Source: Leptobrachium leishanense (taxonomy: Eukaryota > Chordata > Amphibia > Anura > Megophryidae). From it: a stretch of 64,000 nt of DNA. Shown in pieces: positions 21,089-31,900 of the stretch. The notes beneath the pieces were generated by a model. The model made no database searches and was not told where the DNA came from. It saw only the letters and a list, made by a program, of their open reading frames with translations. The DNA is taken from NCBI GenBank assembly GCA_009667805.1, contig CM019071.1:48924693-48988692 (forward strand), in the 5' to 3' direction. How positions within the stretch are numbered: position 1 is the stretch's first letter; each line of letters begins with the position of its first letter. A program made the translations under genes and the position numbers.

Positions 21089-24000
21089 ATGGTAACCTGC
21101 CCCACCGCGCGTCCTAACACCCAGGCACCCCGCTCATACACCCGGGGCCTCCCTCTGCAGGTTACCCGGGGTCCTCCCCTGACTGGAAGGGGTGGGACGC
21201 CTGACCCTGCTGTGTATGAGGCCCTATTACACGGTTAGGGCTCTTCATGCAGTGTTTTCCCCGAGGGAGATTATGATGACACTGGTTGTGGCTCCTCCTT
21301 CCATCAGACCCCCCCCCCCCCTGTACCGGGCAGTAGATCCTTCCAAGTCCCATGTGTTGGCACTAGAGCCGTCAGGTCGGCCATGTTTTCCTGGACACCT
21401 GTTCCTATTTCATGCAGAGGGGGAGCACAGGGGAAAGTGATGTCCTGCAACATGTATAATTCATACACTGCAGGAAGGAAATCAAGGCAGGTCACCTGGG
21501 ATTCCTCTTTGACTTCTTACCTGCAGCGTATGGGTTATACATGCTGCGGGGTGGCATTTTTCATGCACTGCCCATCAACCTGAATATATTGTGACCAATG
21601 CGACATCCCCTGCATTCAGAGGCCCCCATGTTTTCTTGGCTGCTTTTGAAAGAGGTACCAAACACTAGGGTTGCAGCAACGACACCGTGGCGTTTGTATC
21701 GCTTAACCTCATTATGCTGTGATATATATTTTTAAATGTATATATGAGTTATTTATGGAAGTGTGTGTGTGTGTGTATATTTCAACAAATGGCTGCACTC
21801 CAACAAAATAAATATATTGAAGCATATTTAAAAAGTAAGTGCTGACGTGTCGGTACTAGCTTTTTTAAATATGCTTTAATTTTGGATTTTCTATATTGCA
21901 TACAGGCCTAGCACCTCTCCTGTTAGCTGTGTTTTTTTTATTTTGTAAAGTGTTGCTGGACTTTTGGATAATAATGATCTGTTGCACGGCTTGGAGATTG
22001 AGGAAGTAGAGTCGTGGGTTCGATCCCAGCGAAAACCTCTCCAGTAAGTGTCCTTGGCAAGACACCTAACGGTACAGACTCGCCACCCAGGACATACTTG
22101 AAAACGAGAGAAATCTCAATGTATCCTTCCTGCTAAAATACTTTCTTAAAAAAAAAAGTAGCACTAATTTACCAATCTTGGCAACCTGATCACGTGACCT
22201 GCAATCCGGGATCTCGCGTTGCTCATGCCGGAGGACGCAGATCTCCGTATTGAGGATTTCATCTTGGCAGCGTCTGAGTGGAGCTTTCAATGTCCTCAAC
22301 TTTTATATTTCTTTTTCCCCTCAGTTATTCTATTCATTCTTTAAGTCTCTGGTGGGGAAGGACGTGGTGGTGGAGCTTAAGAACGACTTGAGGTAAGAAA
22401 CCTTAGCACGGCTTTAATTGCATTGCCTGCATATTGGGCTGAGGCCACATGAGTTCAGGGAGTACGTCTGTACCGGTCGAACCTTTGCACGGGACGTAAT
22501 CCCATGATGTGCAGGAATTTTGGCGTTAAGATAAAAAAAAACTTGCGGCGTGGAAGCTGTTTTTCCTACACACGATGGACGTTGAATGAACATTGTTGTG
22601 AATACTGGGTGACTGGTCTTAAAATGTAATCGATTTAGAATCTAAACCAACCTATAAACTCATCCTAAAAGACAAAATAAACCCATACAGGTATAAACTC
22701 ACCTGCTGATTAACACATGAGAATTAGAGGAAAAAAATGGTGTCTTGTCAACAAGTTCCTGTAACTTGGCCTCGGTGGTCTTTATTGGCGAGCCGAGCAA
22801 TTTAATTCCCCGGCATTATGACTGTTGGGCTTCTGGAGTTCTCATGGCTTCTAAGCAAAGATTCAAAGCTCCTGTGAGCTGGCAGCGGTTCCTTCAGTTT
22901 GGAAGTCGCCCATTGCATCTGTTTATCTTCTGCCTCGTTGTATTAAACTCTCCCAATCTCTTTCAGTATTTGCGGGACTCTGCATTCAGTCGATCAGGTA
23001 AGATCCTAATGAGGCGCAGCGTGCCAGCAAATCCTGGCAACGTGGCCGCTCCTTGCATTACTCTCTGATCATCACGATGCCTTGATTATGCTGTATTTAA
23101 TGAGCCTGAACGCTGAGCTCCTGCAGTTTGGGCTACTGATACTGCCTGAGATCCCGCATAACATATACATACCATAGCAAAGCACAATATCACACTATTC
23201 TGTAGTGCAGGGGTCAGCTGTCTTGGCCATTAAGATGCTTTGAAACTTGGGCAATCTGTATAGTTGAGCATCATGGGAAATGTAGTTCCAAAACATCTGA
23301 AAGGCAAAGATTGCCGACCCCTGACGGACAGCCTGAGGGCAGAGCTGTAAGCGCCAGGGTTTGTGGTTATATCCGTAAATGGAAAATTTCTACACTTTTT
23401 TTTATTTTTTTATTTATAGTTTTGAACAGGTCAAGATATGAGTGCTCCCACCTCAACTGATCTGGTGAAATTTGTATGGTGAAGTGGAGGAGTTTCCTCC
23501 AACCTCACCCTGCATAACAGTAGTCGAATTTTGAATTTCCTGGCTGCTAGTGATGTCACACACAACAATCGCTGCAGCGAGCGTTCTCCGAGGCAGCAAT
23601 GGATCAGATCGGTGCATGCGCGCGCAGCTCCCATCCATCGCTCTGTGCAGGTGCTGCACTAGTTGTGTAGGAGGTGTCCACAAAAGCTTCAAGGACCTCC
23701 AAGGTTCAGGAGTTCCTGAGGAGCAGTGAGGGACAAAAGGCGAGTAAAATCACACTGTCGGCAGAATCTGCCTAATTATTCAAGGACCAGAAAAGAACAC
23801 TTTCAATAGTGTCCTTTAAGTGTCAACATACGTCAAACCTGTGCCGGTTTAGTGGCCATAACTGTTAAGAATCTGAATCCTGTAACACGTGTCCAGTGCT
23901 CTGCGTGACTTGTAACACGTTGCACGTCTGATTGCAGTATCTGAATATCAAGCTGACGGATATTAGCGTGACGGATCCAGAGAAATATCCGCACATGGTG

Positions 24001-24473
24001 AGTGGGAGTAACTTTTTCTTCGAGGTCACAGGCCTAGTTCAGTGGGTCTGAACCCTTGTCATTAACTCCCCATAACAGGACAGGTTTTAAGGATTCCCTT
24101 GGACTGAGACTTGCAATCACTGAGCAGCAAATCCTGTCACCTGTGCTTCATGTATCCTGCAAACCTGGCTTGTTGGTCCTCGGAGTACAGGATTGGAAAG
24201 TACTGCCATATACCTCCCGTACATAATCCCAGGATGGGCAGGGTCTTCAGTTTGTCCTCCCTTAGGCACTGTATGTTCTGTTCTATCCCTATGTCCTCCC
24301 CCCGTCCTCTATCTCTGCTGAACTTTGTTTCCGTTTTGTCTGAACAGCTGTCTGTGAAAAACTGCTTCATCCGAGGCTCGGTGGTGCGCTACGTCCAGCT
24401 CCCAGCAGATGAAGTCGACACTCAGCTCCTGCAGGACGCTGCGCGGAAGGAAGCTGTGCAGCAGAAGCAGTGA
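21089..24473 (+). CDS. lsm2: LSM2, U6 snRNA-associated Sm-like protein
   Basis: Five coding exons: 21089-21091 (the ATG alone, donor gtaacc), 22325-22392, 22967-22997, 23938-23997 and 24348-24473, all with GT/AG borders and agreeing phases. They give exactly 95 residues, the normal LSM2 length. The exon structure, with only Met in the first exon, is also as in other vertebrates. Visible are LFYSFFKSLVGKDVVVELKN (Sm1), VDQYLNIKLTD, IRGSVVRYV (Sm2) and the tail QDAARKEAVQQKQ. LSM2 is part of the nuclear LSm2-8 ring that binds the 3' end of U6 snRNA and of the cytoplasmic LSm1-7 ring in mRNA decapping. No lesion is seen. Intron 1 holds a MITE and a SINE. The least certain part is the tiny first exon. 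Confidence 0.93.
21369..21600 (+). mobile_element. Foldback MITE, 'ggccatgttttcctggac' family, copy 1
   Basis: In LSM2 intron 1. It starts caggtcggccatgttttcc and has the inner palindrome built on catgtataattcat and ttatacatgctgc; the right terminus is degenerate. Other copies lie at 31812, 34090, 37206 and 53141. No transposase; superfamily unassigned. Confidence 0.7.
21985..22165 (+). mobile_element. tRNA-derived SINE
   Basis: Contains a B-box-like ggttcgatccc (22017-22027), followed by a body (ctccagtaagtgtccttgg, acacctaacggtac) found again at 41462, 41735 and, reversed, at 46385. It lies in LSM2 intron 1. Confidence 0.65.
23205..23325. mobile_element. Short hairpin MITE with ACTAC...CCCAT arms
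   Basis: A hairpin-forming repeat in LSM2 intron 3 with gcatcatgggaaatgtagttcc. The ends aggggtcagctg and gacccctg are inverted. Relatives are at 36879, 53785, 53908 and 54285. Confidence 0.6.
23440..23830. repeat. Dispersed GC-rich repeat, copy 1
   Basis: In LSM2 intron 3. Shares gtggaggagtttcctcc and ttttgaatttcc.ggctgc with 56500-56930 and, in reverse, with 30985-31800. No coding potential and no class assigned. Confidence 0.6.
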
Positions 24474-25474
24474 CCAAGCAATGGGAGGAGAGGGACGTCT
24501 GTGCTGGAGTCATGGCACGGCTTTCCTGCATCCTTATAACCTCCTGTATGAAGGGACTTGGCTAGCCGCTGGCCCCTTCCTGTCCTGGGGCAGAAGGTTT
24601 TCTGGACAGTCCTGGTTACAGACCTCACATTAACTCCAGTGCATTGAGAGCGATGGCTCTGAATTTGTATAGTTTTTTTTTCAATATGGAGAATCTGGAA
24701 GATTTAAGTTTGTTTTAAAATATAAAATTTCTGGAAAATCCCTTTTATCTGTTTCGAATTGCAGGAACGTAACCTGTGGCCAGTGTGTTCATTTCCTCCC
24801 TGGTACATGGAGGCTGGAGAGTGGGTTACACAATACATGTGGGGTTTCGTAAAGCCTGTCACTGGCGGATTTCAGCATTTAATGTCACATATTGCCTCAT
24901 CCCCAGAGACCCTTAACTGGGGGTCTGTGACTGTAAACCTGAAGGGTTCTGGCTCTCAGGCCGGGCCCCTGTTTCTTGCATCCAGGCTGTACATGGCCAT
25001 CAGTGCTAAAGGCAGCGAGTAACGCGGGGGGAGCCCTGATGTTGCCAAAAATCATAACCTTTTTTTTTCCTTTTCCGGGTGCCATCTGATGCTTTGCAGG
25101 CGCTAGGGCTCCCCATCATCCAGACAGCCCTGTTATAGGAGTCAAGTCTGTTTCTGAACTACAACTCCCATGTTTCCCTGGCCATCTGTTACATTGAAGG
25201 GATTATGGGAATCGTAGGCATCAACAGGCTTTTGTGGAGAAGGGCTTGGCTTTTTTAACACTTGCATTCTTTTGTAATGGGATCCTACACCTAATAGGTG
25301 ATTTTTGTTTTATGTTGGGGTTTCTCATGGTTTGGTTGCAGGCTGGACACAGTTCATGATCTCCCATGGATCTGGTATAATTTGTCATACCTTTTTTATA
25401 TAAAAAAAAAAAAAGTTGATGGGGCTGACTTTTTTTTTTCCTATCCCAATCCCTTTTTCCTTTCAGCCCAGTTT

Positions 25475-25490
25475 AATAAAATTAAATAAA
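25475..25490 (+). terminator. lsm2: LSM2 poly(A) signals
   Basis: Two AATAAA hexamers (25475-25480 and 25485-25490), about 1 kb after the LSM2 stop. The opposing FTP gene ends about 290 bp further right, so the two genes are tail to tail. Confidence 0.65.
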
Positions 25491-25779
25491 ACCATCTCTC
25501 GTGTATAAAACTTACATTCTGTTTCCTGCAAACCTGGCTGCTGGATCCTTTCATTCCTAATAGTATCCAATCCTATGCTGGAATGATTAAGGGCTGGAGA
25601 CCTGATCTTGTCCAAATGGTGCCGCGGTAGATTACTGGTGGTTAGTTCAGAGAGTCAAGATCAGGTTTCAGAGTTAGGACATGGCAGGGTAACAATGCCA
25701 TGCGTTGTGGAGCCTTTACAGGGACTCGTGCTGTAGATGATAGAATATACTCGGACAACGGGAAGAGCTGGAATATCCC

Positions 25780-25785
25780 TTTAAT
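25780..25785 (-). terminator. Variant poly(A) signal of the FTP-domain gene
   Basis: ATTAAA on the minus strand about 130 bp beyond the predicted stop of the FTP gene. Confidence 0.4.
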
Positions 25786-25912
25786 GATAAAGTGAGTATC
25801 GATTCACGGCATCCCATTATTTGCTCCCCCTTCACATTGCATTCGCACTGTAACTGGATCGCGTTTTTTGTGTGGCTCGGAGCTTGTCGCGGTGAGGTCG
25901 TGCGTCGCATTG

Positions 25913-28900
25913 TTATTCTACTACATTTTCAGAATCCTGCAACTGGTCAGCGGTGGCAGCGGCATGTTCCTGCGTGGGGCTTGTGAGCGGGATGCAGGTC
26001 TGGATCTCTGCAGGTGCAAAATAAATTTATCAATACATATTCTAGGACTGGAACATGGATTTTTGTTTTTTATTATATACAGGTGAAACTGGAAAAATTG
26101 GTATATGTTGTAAAGTTCATTTATTTCAGCTTAAAAGGTGAAAGTAATAGACTCGTTACATGCAAAGCGAGATAGCTCAAGCCGCGATTTGTCATAATTG
26201 TGATGATTCTGGTTACAGCTCATGAAAACCCCAAATCCAAAATCTCAGAAAATGAGAATATTCCATGCAATCAATAAAACAAGGATTGTACATAGAACAA
26301 TATGGGACCTGTGAAAAGTATAAGCTGCAGATGTACTTGGTTTGGGCCCATTTTGCAGCAATTACTGCCTCAATGCGGCAATGTGACATGGAAGCTATCA
26401 GCCTGTGTCACTGCTGAGGTGTTATGGAAGACCAGGATGCTTCAATAGTGGCCTTCAGCTCTTCTGCATTGTTCGGTCTCATGTATCTCATCTTTCTCTT
26501 GGCAATGCTCCATAGATTCTCTATGGGGTTCAGGTCAGGCGAGTTTTCTGGCCAATCAAGCACAGTAATCCCACGGTCATTGAACCAGGTTTTGGTGCTT
26601 TTGGCAGTGTGGGCAGGTGCCAAGTACTGCTGGAAAATGAAGTCAGCATCCCCATAAAGCTCGTCTGCGGAAGGAAGCATGAAGTGCTCCAAAATCTCCT
26701 GGTAGACGGCTGCGTTGACCCTGGACTTAATGACGCACAGTGGACCAACACCAGCAGATGACACGGCTCCCCAAATCAACATAGACTGTGGAAACTTCAC
26801 ACTGGACTTCAAGCATCTTGCAGTGTGTGCCTCTCCATTCTTCCTCCATACTGTGGCTCCTTGGTTTCCAAATGAGATGCAAAAGTTGCTCTCATCAGAA
26901 AAGAGGACTTTGGAGCCACTGAGCAACAGACCAGGTGTGTTTTTCTTTAGCCCAGGTAAGGCTGGGGTCAGACCAGCGCACTTTTAACGTGCGTTCTGGC
27001 GCACTTAATCACGGCCGCACTAGCAGCAGATGACGGGCAATGACGGCCAATATACGAAGTACGGTCGCACGAAAGTCCGGCCGCGCAACGCAAGTGGAAA
27101 ACTAACGCATTTTTTCGAGAACGCCGAACCGCTAGTACGGACGTACAGAGTGCGCAGCTGCGGCATAGCGGCGTGTGTGCGTGATTAGATGTCAGACACT
27201 GATAATGTCCAGCCTACATAACGTCCAGACGCAAAAAGAGTTTTATTGACGATCCGAAAGAAATCACGCCCGAAAATGCGCATCGTATGACCGTTTTCGC
27301 GAATTCCGTGAAAAAATACGTCAATTCGTTCGGACGCACTTTTTTACGTTCGCGTGTAAAAATGCTTTCGTTTGACCCTAGCCTTAGACGCTTCTGACGT
27401 TTGTTGTTCAGGAGCGGCTTGACGAGGAATATGACATTTGAAGGTGCCCATGTCCAGGATGCGTCTGTGTGTGGTGGCTCTTGATGCACTGACTCCAGCC
27501 TCAGTCCACTCCTTGTGAAAGTCCCCAACACTTTTGAATGGCCTTTTCCTGACCATCCTCTCCGGGCTGCCGTCATCCCTGCTGCTTGTGCACATTTTTC
27601 TTCCACACTTTTCCCTTTCACATAACTTTCTATTAATGTGCTTTGATACAGCACTTTGGGAACATCCAACTTCTTTTGCAATGGCCTTTTGAGGCTTTCC
27701 CTCCTTATGGATGGGGTCAATGATGGTTTTCTGCACAACTGTCAGGTCAGCAGTCTTTCCCATGATTGTGATTCCTACGGAACCAGACTGAGAGACCATT
27801 TAAAGGTTCAGGAACCCTTTGCAGGTGTTGTGGCTGAATTAGCTGATTAGAGTGGGACACTTTGAGCCTAGAATATATTGCACCTTTTCACAATATAATT
27901 GTAACAAAAAAAATGGAAAAGACCAACGAACAAAGCGTAGGTCGACAATCACTTATCTCATGTGGTGTTTAACATGAGATATCACTCCCTGAACAGGACT
28001 AAACCTGTAAATATGAGACAATTAAAGGTAAAATTAACAGCGTGCCAACCCAGAAGGGTCAACCACAGTTAGAACAGGGAGCGGCAAGAAAACACAATGG
28101 TATAATGCCTTTAATAAATGACAAGACAATAACGAGTGCCAACTAAAACCAACATATAAACAAGAGCCTATTGAGGGGCAGATAAACAATATAGTCTGCA
28201 ATATTGAGGTGTGACCTCCAACAACGTGAGTATGTATCACAAACAACTGAGAAATTCAGCGGCCAAGCCTAGGAACAAATTCCAAAAGGCAAGATGCGCA
28301 TGCAATATGCAGAATAATTTATGAAATATATGTCCACAATTGAACCATCTCAATAATTAGATGCTGTCCCTAACGCTTAATCAGATTCTGCTCTGACCCT
28401 CACTAGTGCTTATGAGACAAACGGCATTAAAACCAAGCGAATGACAAACTCAGCTCGACATATGTTTCGCCGGAAACAGCCGGCTTCATCTGGAGCGAAA
28501 ATTAGAATAGCTTGTAATAGGTATTGATCTCCCTCCTTTAAAAAGTATTCAATTTGGTTAAATTAGCCAAATGAAAAAAAGAACGTATCACATGAGAAAA
28601 AAAGTGTCTGCATGTTAGGTAGGTACATACTCACGTTGTTGGAGGTCACACCTCAATATTGCAGACTATATTGTTTATCTATGTGTTCCATGTACAACAA
28701 AACTGAGGTTTTTGTTTGTTTCAATGGCCATTGCAACGTAAGCTCACTCGCCACTTCACGGCACCTCTTTATAGAGGAGTACCTAACAAATGTGCCAAAA
28801 GGCCGCTCTACTGAGCAGCTCCAAGCCCCTCCTGCTGCTTTTCAGCCAAGGAGAGGCAGAGATATGGTGGGTTTTATTGAAACAAACAAACAACCTCAGT

Positions 28901-31900
28901 TTTTTTGTACATGTAACACATAGAAACGAGCGCAGATGACACCTTTTTTCCTTGTTATGTTTTATACATTTAGGCTGGGGTCAGACGAGCGTAGTGTTCA
29001 CGTCTGTGATTGCGCCTAAAAGTACGTCCGTGATAGCATGACAGAAAGTCCATCGCCCAACACACAAAGTACGTCCGCACTGAACTGCAGACGCACAACG
29101 GCCGCGGCCCACGGACGCAAGGCAGGCAAGAACGTACAACCCCTAGAACGGCCGCACAAAGTGTTCTGCGTCCGCAACGTCTGCATAGCTTTGTGTGTGA
29201 GTGATGGAACGTGGTCAGACGGACTGCATTTATACGTCCAGCATTTTTCACGGACAAAATGGTTTTGCTTTTTATTTTATTTTCCCTTCTACAAAAATAC
29301 ATCAGTGAATAAACGGACTGTGTGGCCACTACTGTGTCTTCCGTACTGACGTACGTCCGTGTGCACGGACGTACAGTCCGTAGAAATCACGCTCGTCTGA
29401 CCCTAGCCTAACTGGGCTGTTACTCCTGGCAGTTGCTGCCACTCCGGTGAGTATGGGCGCGACGCCATTTTTTCTGTATTTATATATTGTTTATCTGCCC
29501 CTCAATATCCCTCACTAGGCTCTTGGTTATATGTTGGTTTTAGTTGGCACTCGTTATTGTCTTGTCATTTATTAAAGGCATTGTGTTTTCTTGCCGCTCC
29601 CTGTTCTAACTGTGGTTGACCCTTCTGGGTTGGCACGCTGTTAATTTTATCTTCAATTACCTTTTCACAATCTTCTCATTTTCTGAGATTGTGGATTTGG
29701 GGTTTCCATGAGCTGTAACCAGAATCATCACAATATGACAAATCACCGCTTGATCTATCTCGCTTTGCATCTAATGAGTCTCATATATTACTTTCACCTT
29801 TTAAGTTGCATTACTGAAATAAATTAACTTTTGCACAATATTCAAATTTTTCCAGTTTCACCTTTATATCGAGTGACCCATCGCACACAATGCGGGGCAA
29901 GTGAACTGAATGGTTGCAGCTGTCAAAGTTCATACAGCCGCCTGCTATATCGGGTATGTTGTTACTCACCGCTCTCCAGCCGGTGCTCCGGGCTCCACTT
30001 CAGTGTCGGGATGTCGGATTTAATTCTCAACAACACCTGTAATAATAGACGTTGGGTGAGACCCACAGCGCCCCCTGTGTTACCCTGAGGGATAGGAATA
30101 GACCCACAGCGCCCCCTGTGTTACCCTGAGGGATAGGAATAGACCCACAGCGCCCCCTGAGGGATGGGAATAGACCCACAGCGCCCCCTGTGTTTCACCC
30201 TGCAGAGGAAAAACAGACTAATAGTGCCCCCTGTCTGTGTCACCCTGCAGGATGAGGGACAGACCCACAACGCCCTGTGTGTCACCCTGCAGGATGAGTG
30301 ACAGACCCACAACGCCCTGTGTGTCACCCTGCAGGATGAGTGACAGACCCACAACGCCCTGTGTGTCACCCTACAGCATGAGGGACAGACCCACAACGCC
30401 CTGTCTGTGTCACCCTGTAGGATGAGTGACAGACCCACAACGCCCTCTGTCTGTGTCACCCTGCAGGGGCAGACTCCTAGCACCCTGTATGCGCCTCTGC
30501 GCTGTCTCTCTGCCACATAACCGATTCCTCACCTGGTCTATGATTTGGGCTTTATCCTGCTGGCTCTCGTCTGAGCCGGACACGCCGTGGATCATCACCC
30601 CGAGCTGACGTTCTGTGACAGGAAAACACATTGTTACAGATCTGCTGTTCATTGGACGATCCCCCTCTGATACGAGATCTATTGAATCGCTCTCATGCGC
30701 CCCGTGTCGGCACACACCTGGGATATAGACTGCGGCCACTTGTACCTCGCACACAGCGAGCGCATCGTAGCGGCTCGGCACGATGAGAGTGACATAACGT
30801 CCAATGATCCCACCACAAGCGAAGGAGCGAGTCTCTCCCGCCGCCATTGACGTGATGGAGTCGCATCTGGGAGGAAAGAGATCCGTTAAATAAATCCATA
30901 TGTAGTGATCCGTCACGTCATCACACGGCGCTTCATCGCAATCGCACCGTGCGTCAATCACTCCATGAATAGAGGGTGCAGCATGGACCCGCTCTTAAAA
31001 GAGAGTTCCCTTTTATTTTTGCCCTTAAATAATAGGGCGTATCCTGCTGACAGCCTCTGCCCAATTATCTTTTCGGGTGATTTTACTCCCCTTTTCCCCC
31101 TTCCTACGCGCTGCTCCTCCTCTTCAGCTCAGGCTCTCCCGAATCCAGAAGTCCCTGAAGCTTTGCAACTTGTGCAGCGTAGGAACCGCACATTGCGCAG
31201 CTCTACCGGACTCGCACACTTTAGGTACACAAGTTCCATTGTGCCTGCGCAGAGCGATGGATCGGAGCTGCACGCGCATGCACAGATCTGATCCATCAGC
31301 TGCCTCTCTGGGAACGCTCGCTACAACGATTGGTCTCAGATAGGGATGTGCGTTTTCACGAAATTTCCCGATTCGTGTTTTCGGATGCGGCCGAATTTCT
31401 GAAAATTTTTAGATCCGAAAATGGCAGATCCGAAAAGTTTTCCGAGCCGAAACGAAATATTTTCGAATGTACTTGAAATGTGTCAAATCGAAATTTATTG
31501 CTTTGAAACGAGGAGAACAGACGTTCCGAAAAAACGAAAATTTCCGAACTTACGAAAAGTCGATACAAAAAACGAGCTAAGTGACACGAAAATACGAAAA
31601 ATGCTCGATATTCCGAAAAAAAAATGTACACGAAAAACGAATCGAGCCGAACCGAATCGAAACAGAAATCGGTCGAAACGAGCCGAATCGAAAAGTTTAA
31701 AAATCCGAAAATCGAACCGAAAAAAAAAAAAATCGGTGCACAAGCCTAGTCTCAGAGGGTGACATCACTAGTGACCGGGTTCTTTTACCAGCCTTAACTT
31801 TAAACTAAGGTTGTCAGGTCGGCCATGTTTTCCTGGACACCTATTACTATTTCATGCAGAGGGGGAGCACAAGGAAAAGTGCTGCCCTGCAACATGTATA

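Larger units (their letters stand above)
27897..29650. mobile_element. Foldback element with long inverted arms
   Basis: Inserted in the right part of Tc1 A, between two copies of ccttttcacaat. Arms of about 180 bp, 28020-28200 and 29484-29650, are reverse complements (ggttggcacgctgttaatt, aggcattgtgttttcttgcc). A third, inner segment at 28615-28680 repeats 28180-28235 in reverse. No transposase; the class is unknown. Confidence 0.65.
26080..29864 (-). mobile_element. Tc1-type transposon A with nested insertions
   Basis: Inverted ends (caggtgaaactgg at 26080, ccagtttcacctt at 29864) next to TA, with transposase on the minus strand. It has been entered by a Harbinger-like MITE (26960-27383) and by a foldback element (27897-29650) that holds two further MITEs. 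The whole nest fills the last intron of the FTP gene; without it that intron would be about 177 bp. Confidence 0.82.

Noticed and set aside
28612..29349. Frames of about 100 codons on both strands
   Set aside because: They lie in MITEs and a foldback element; no known motif.
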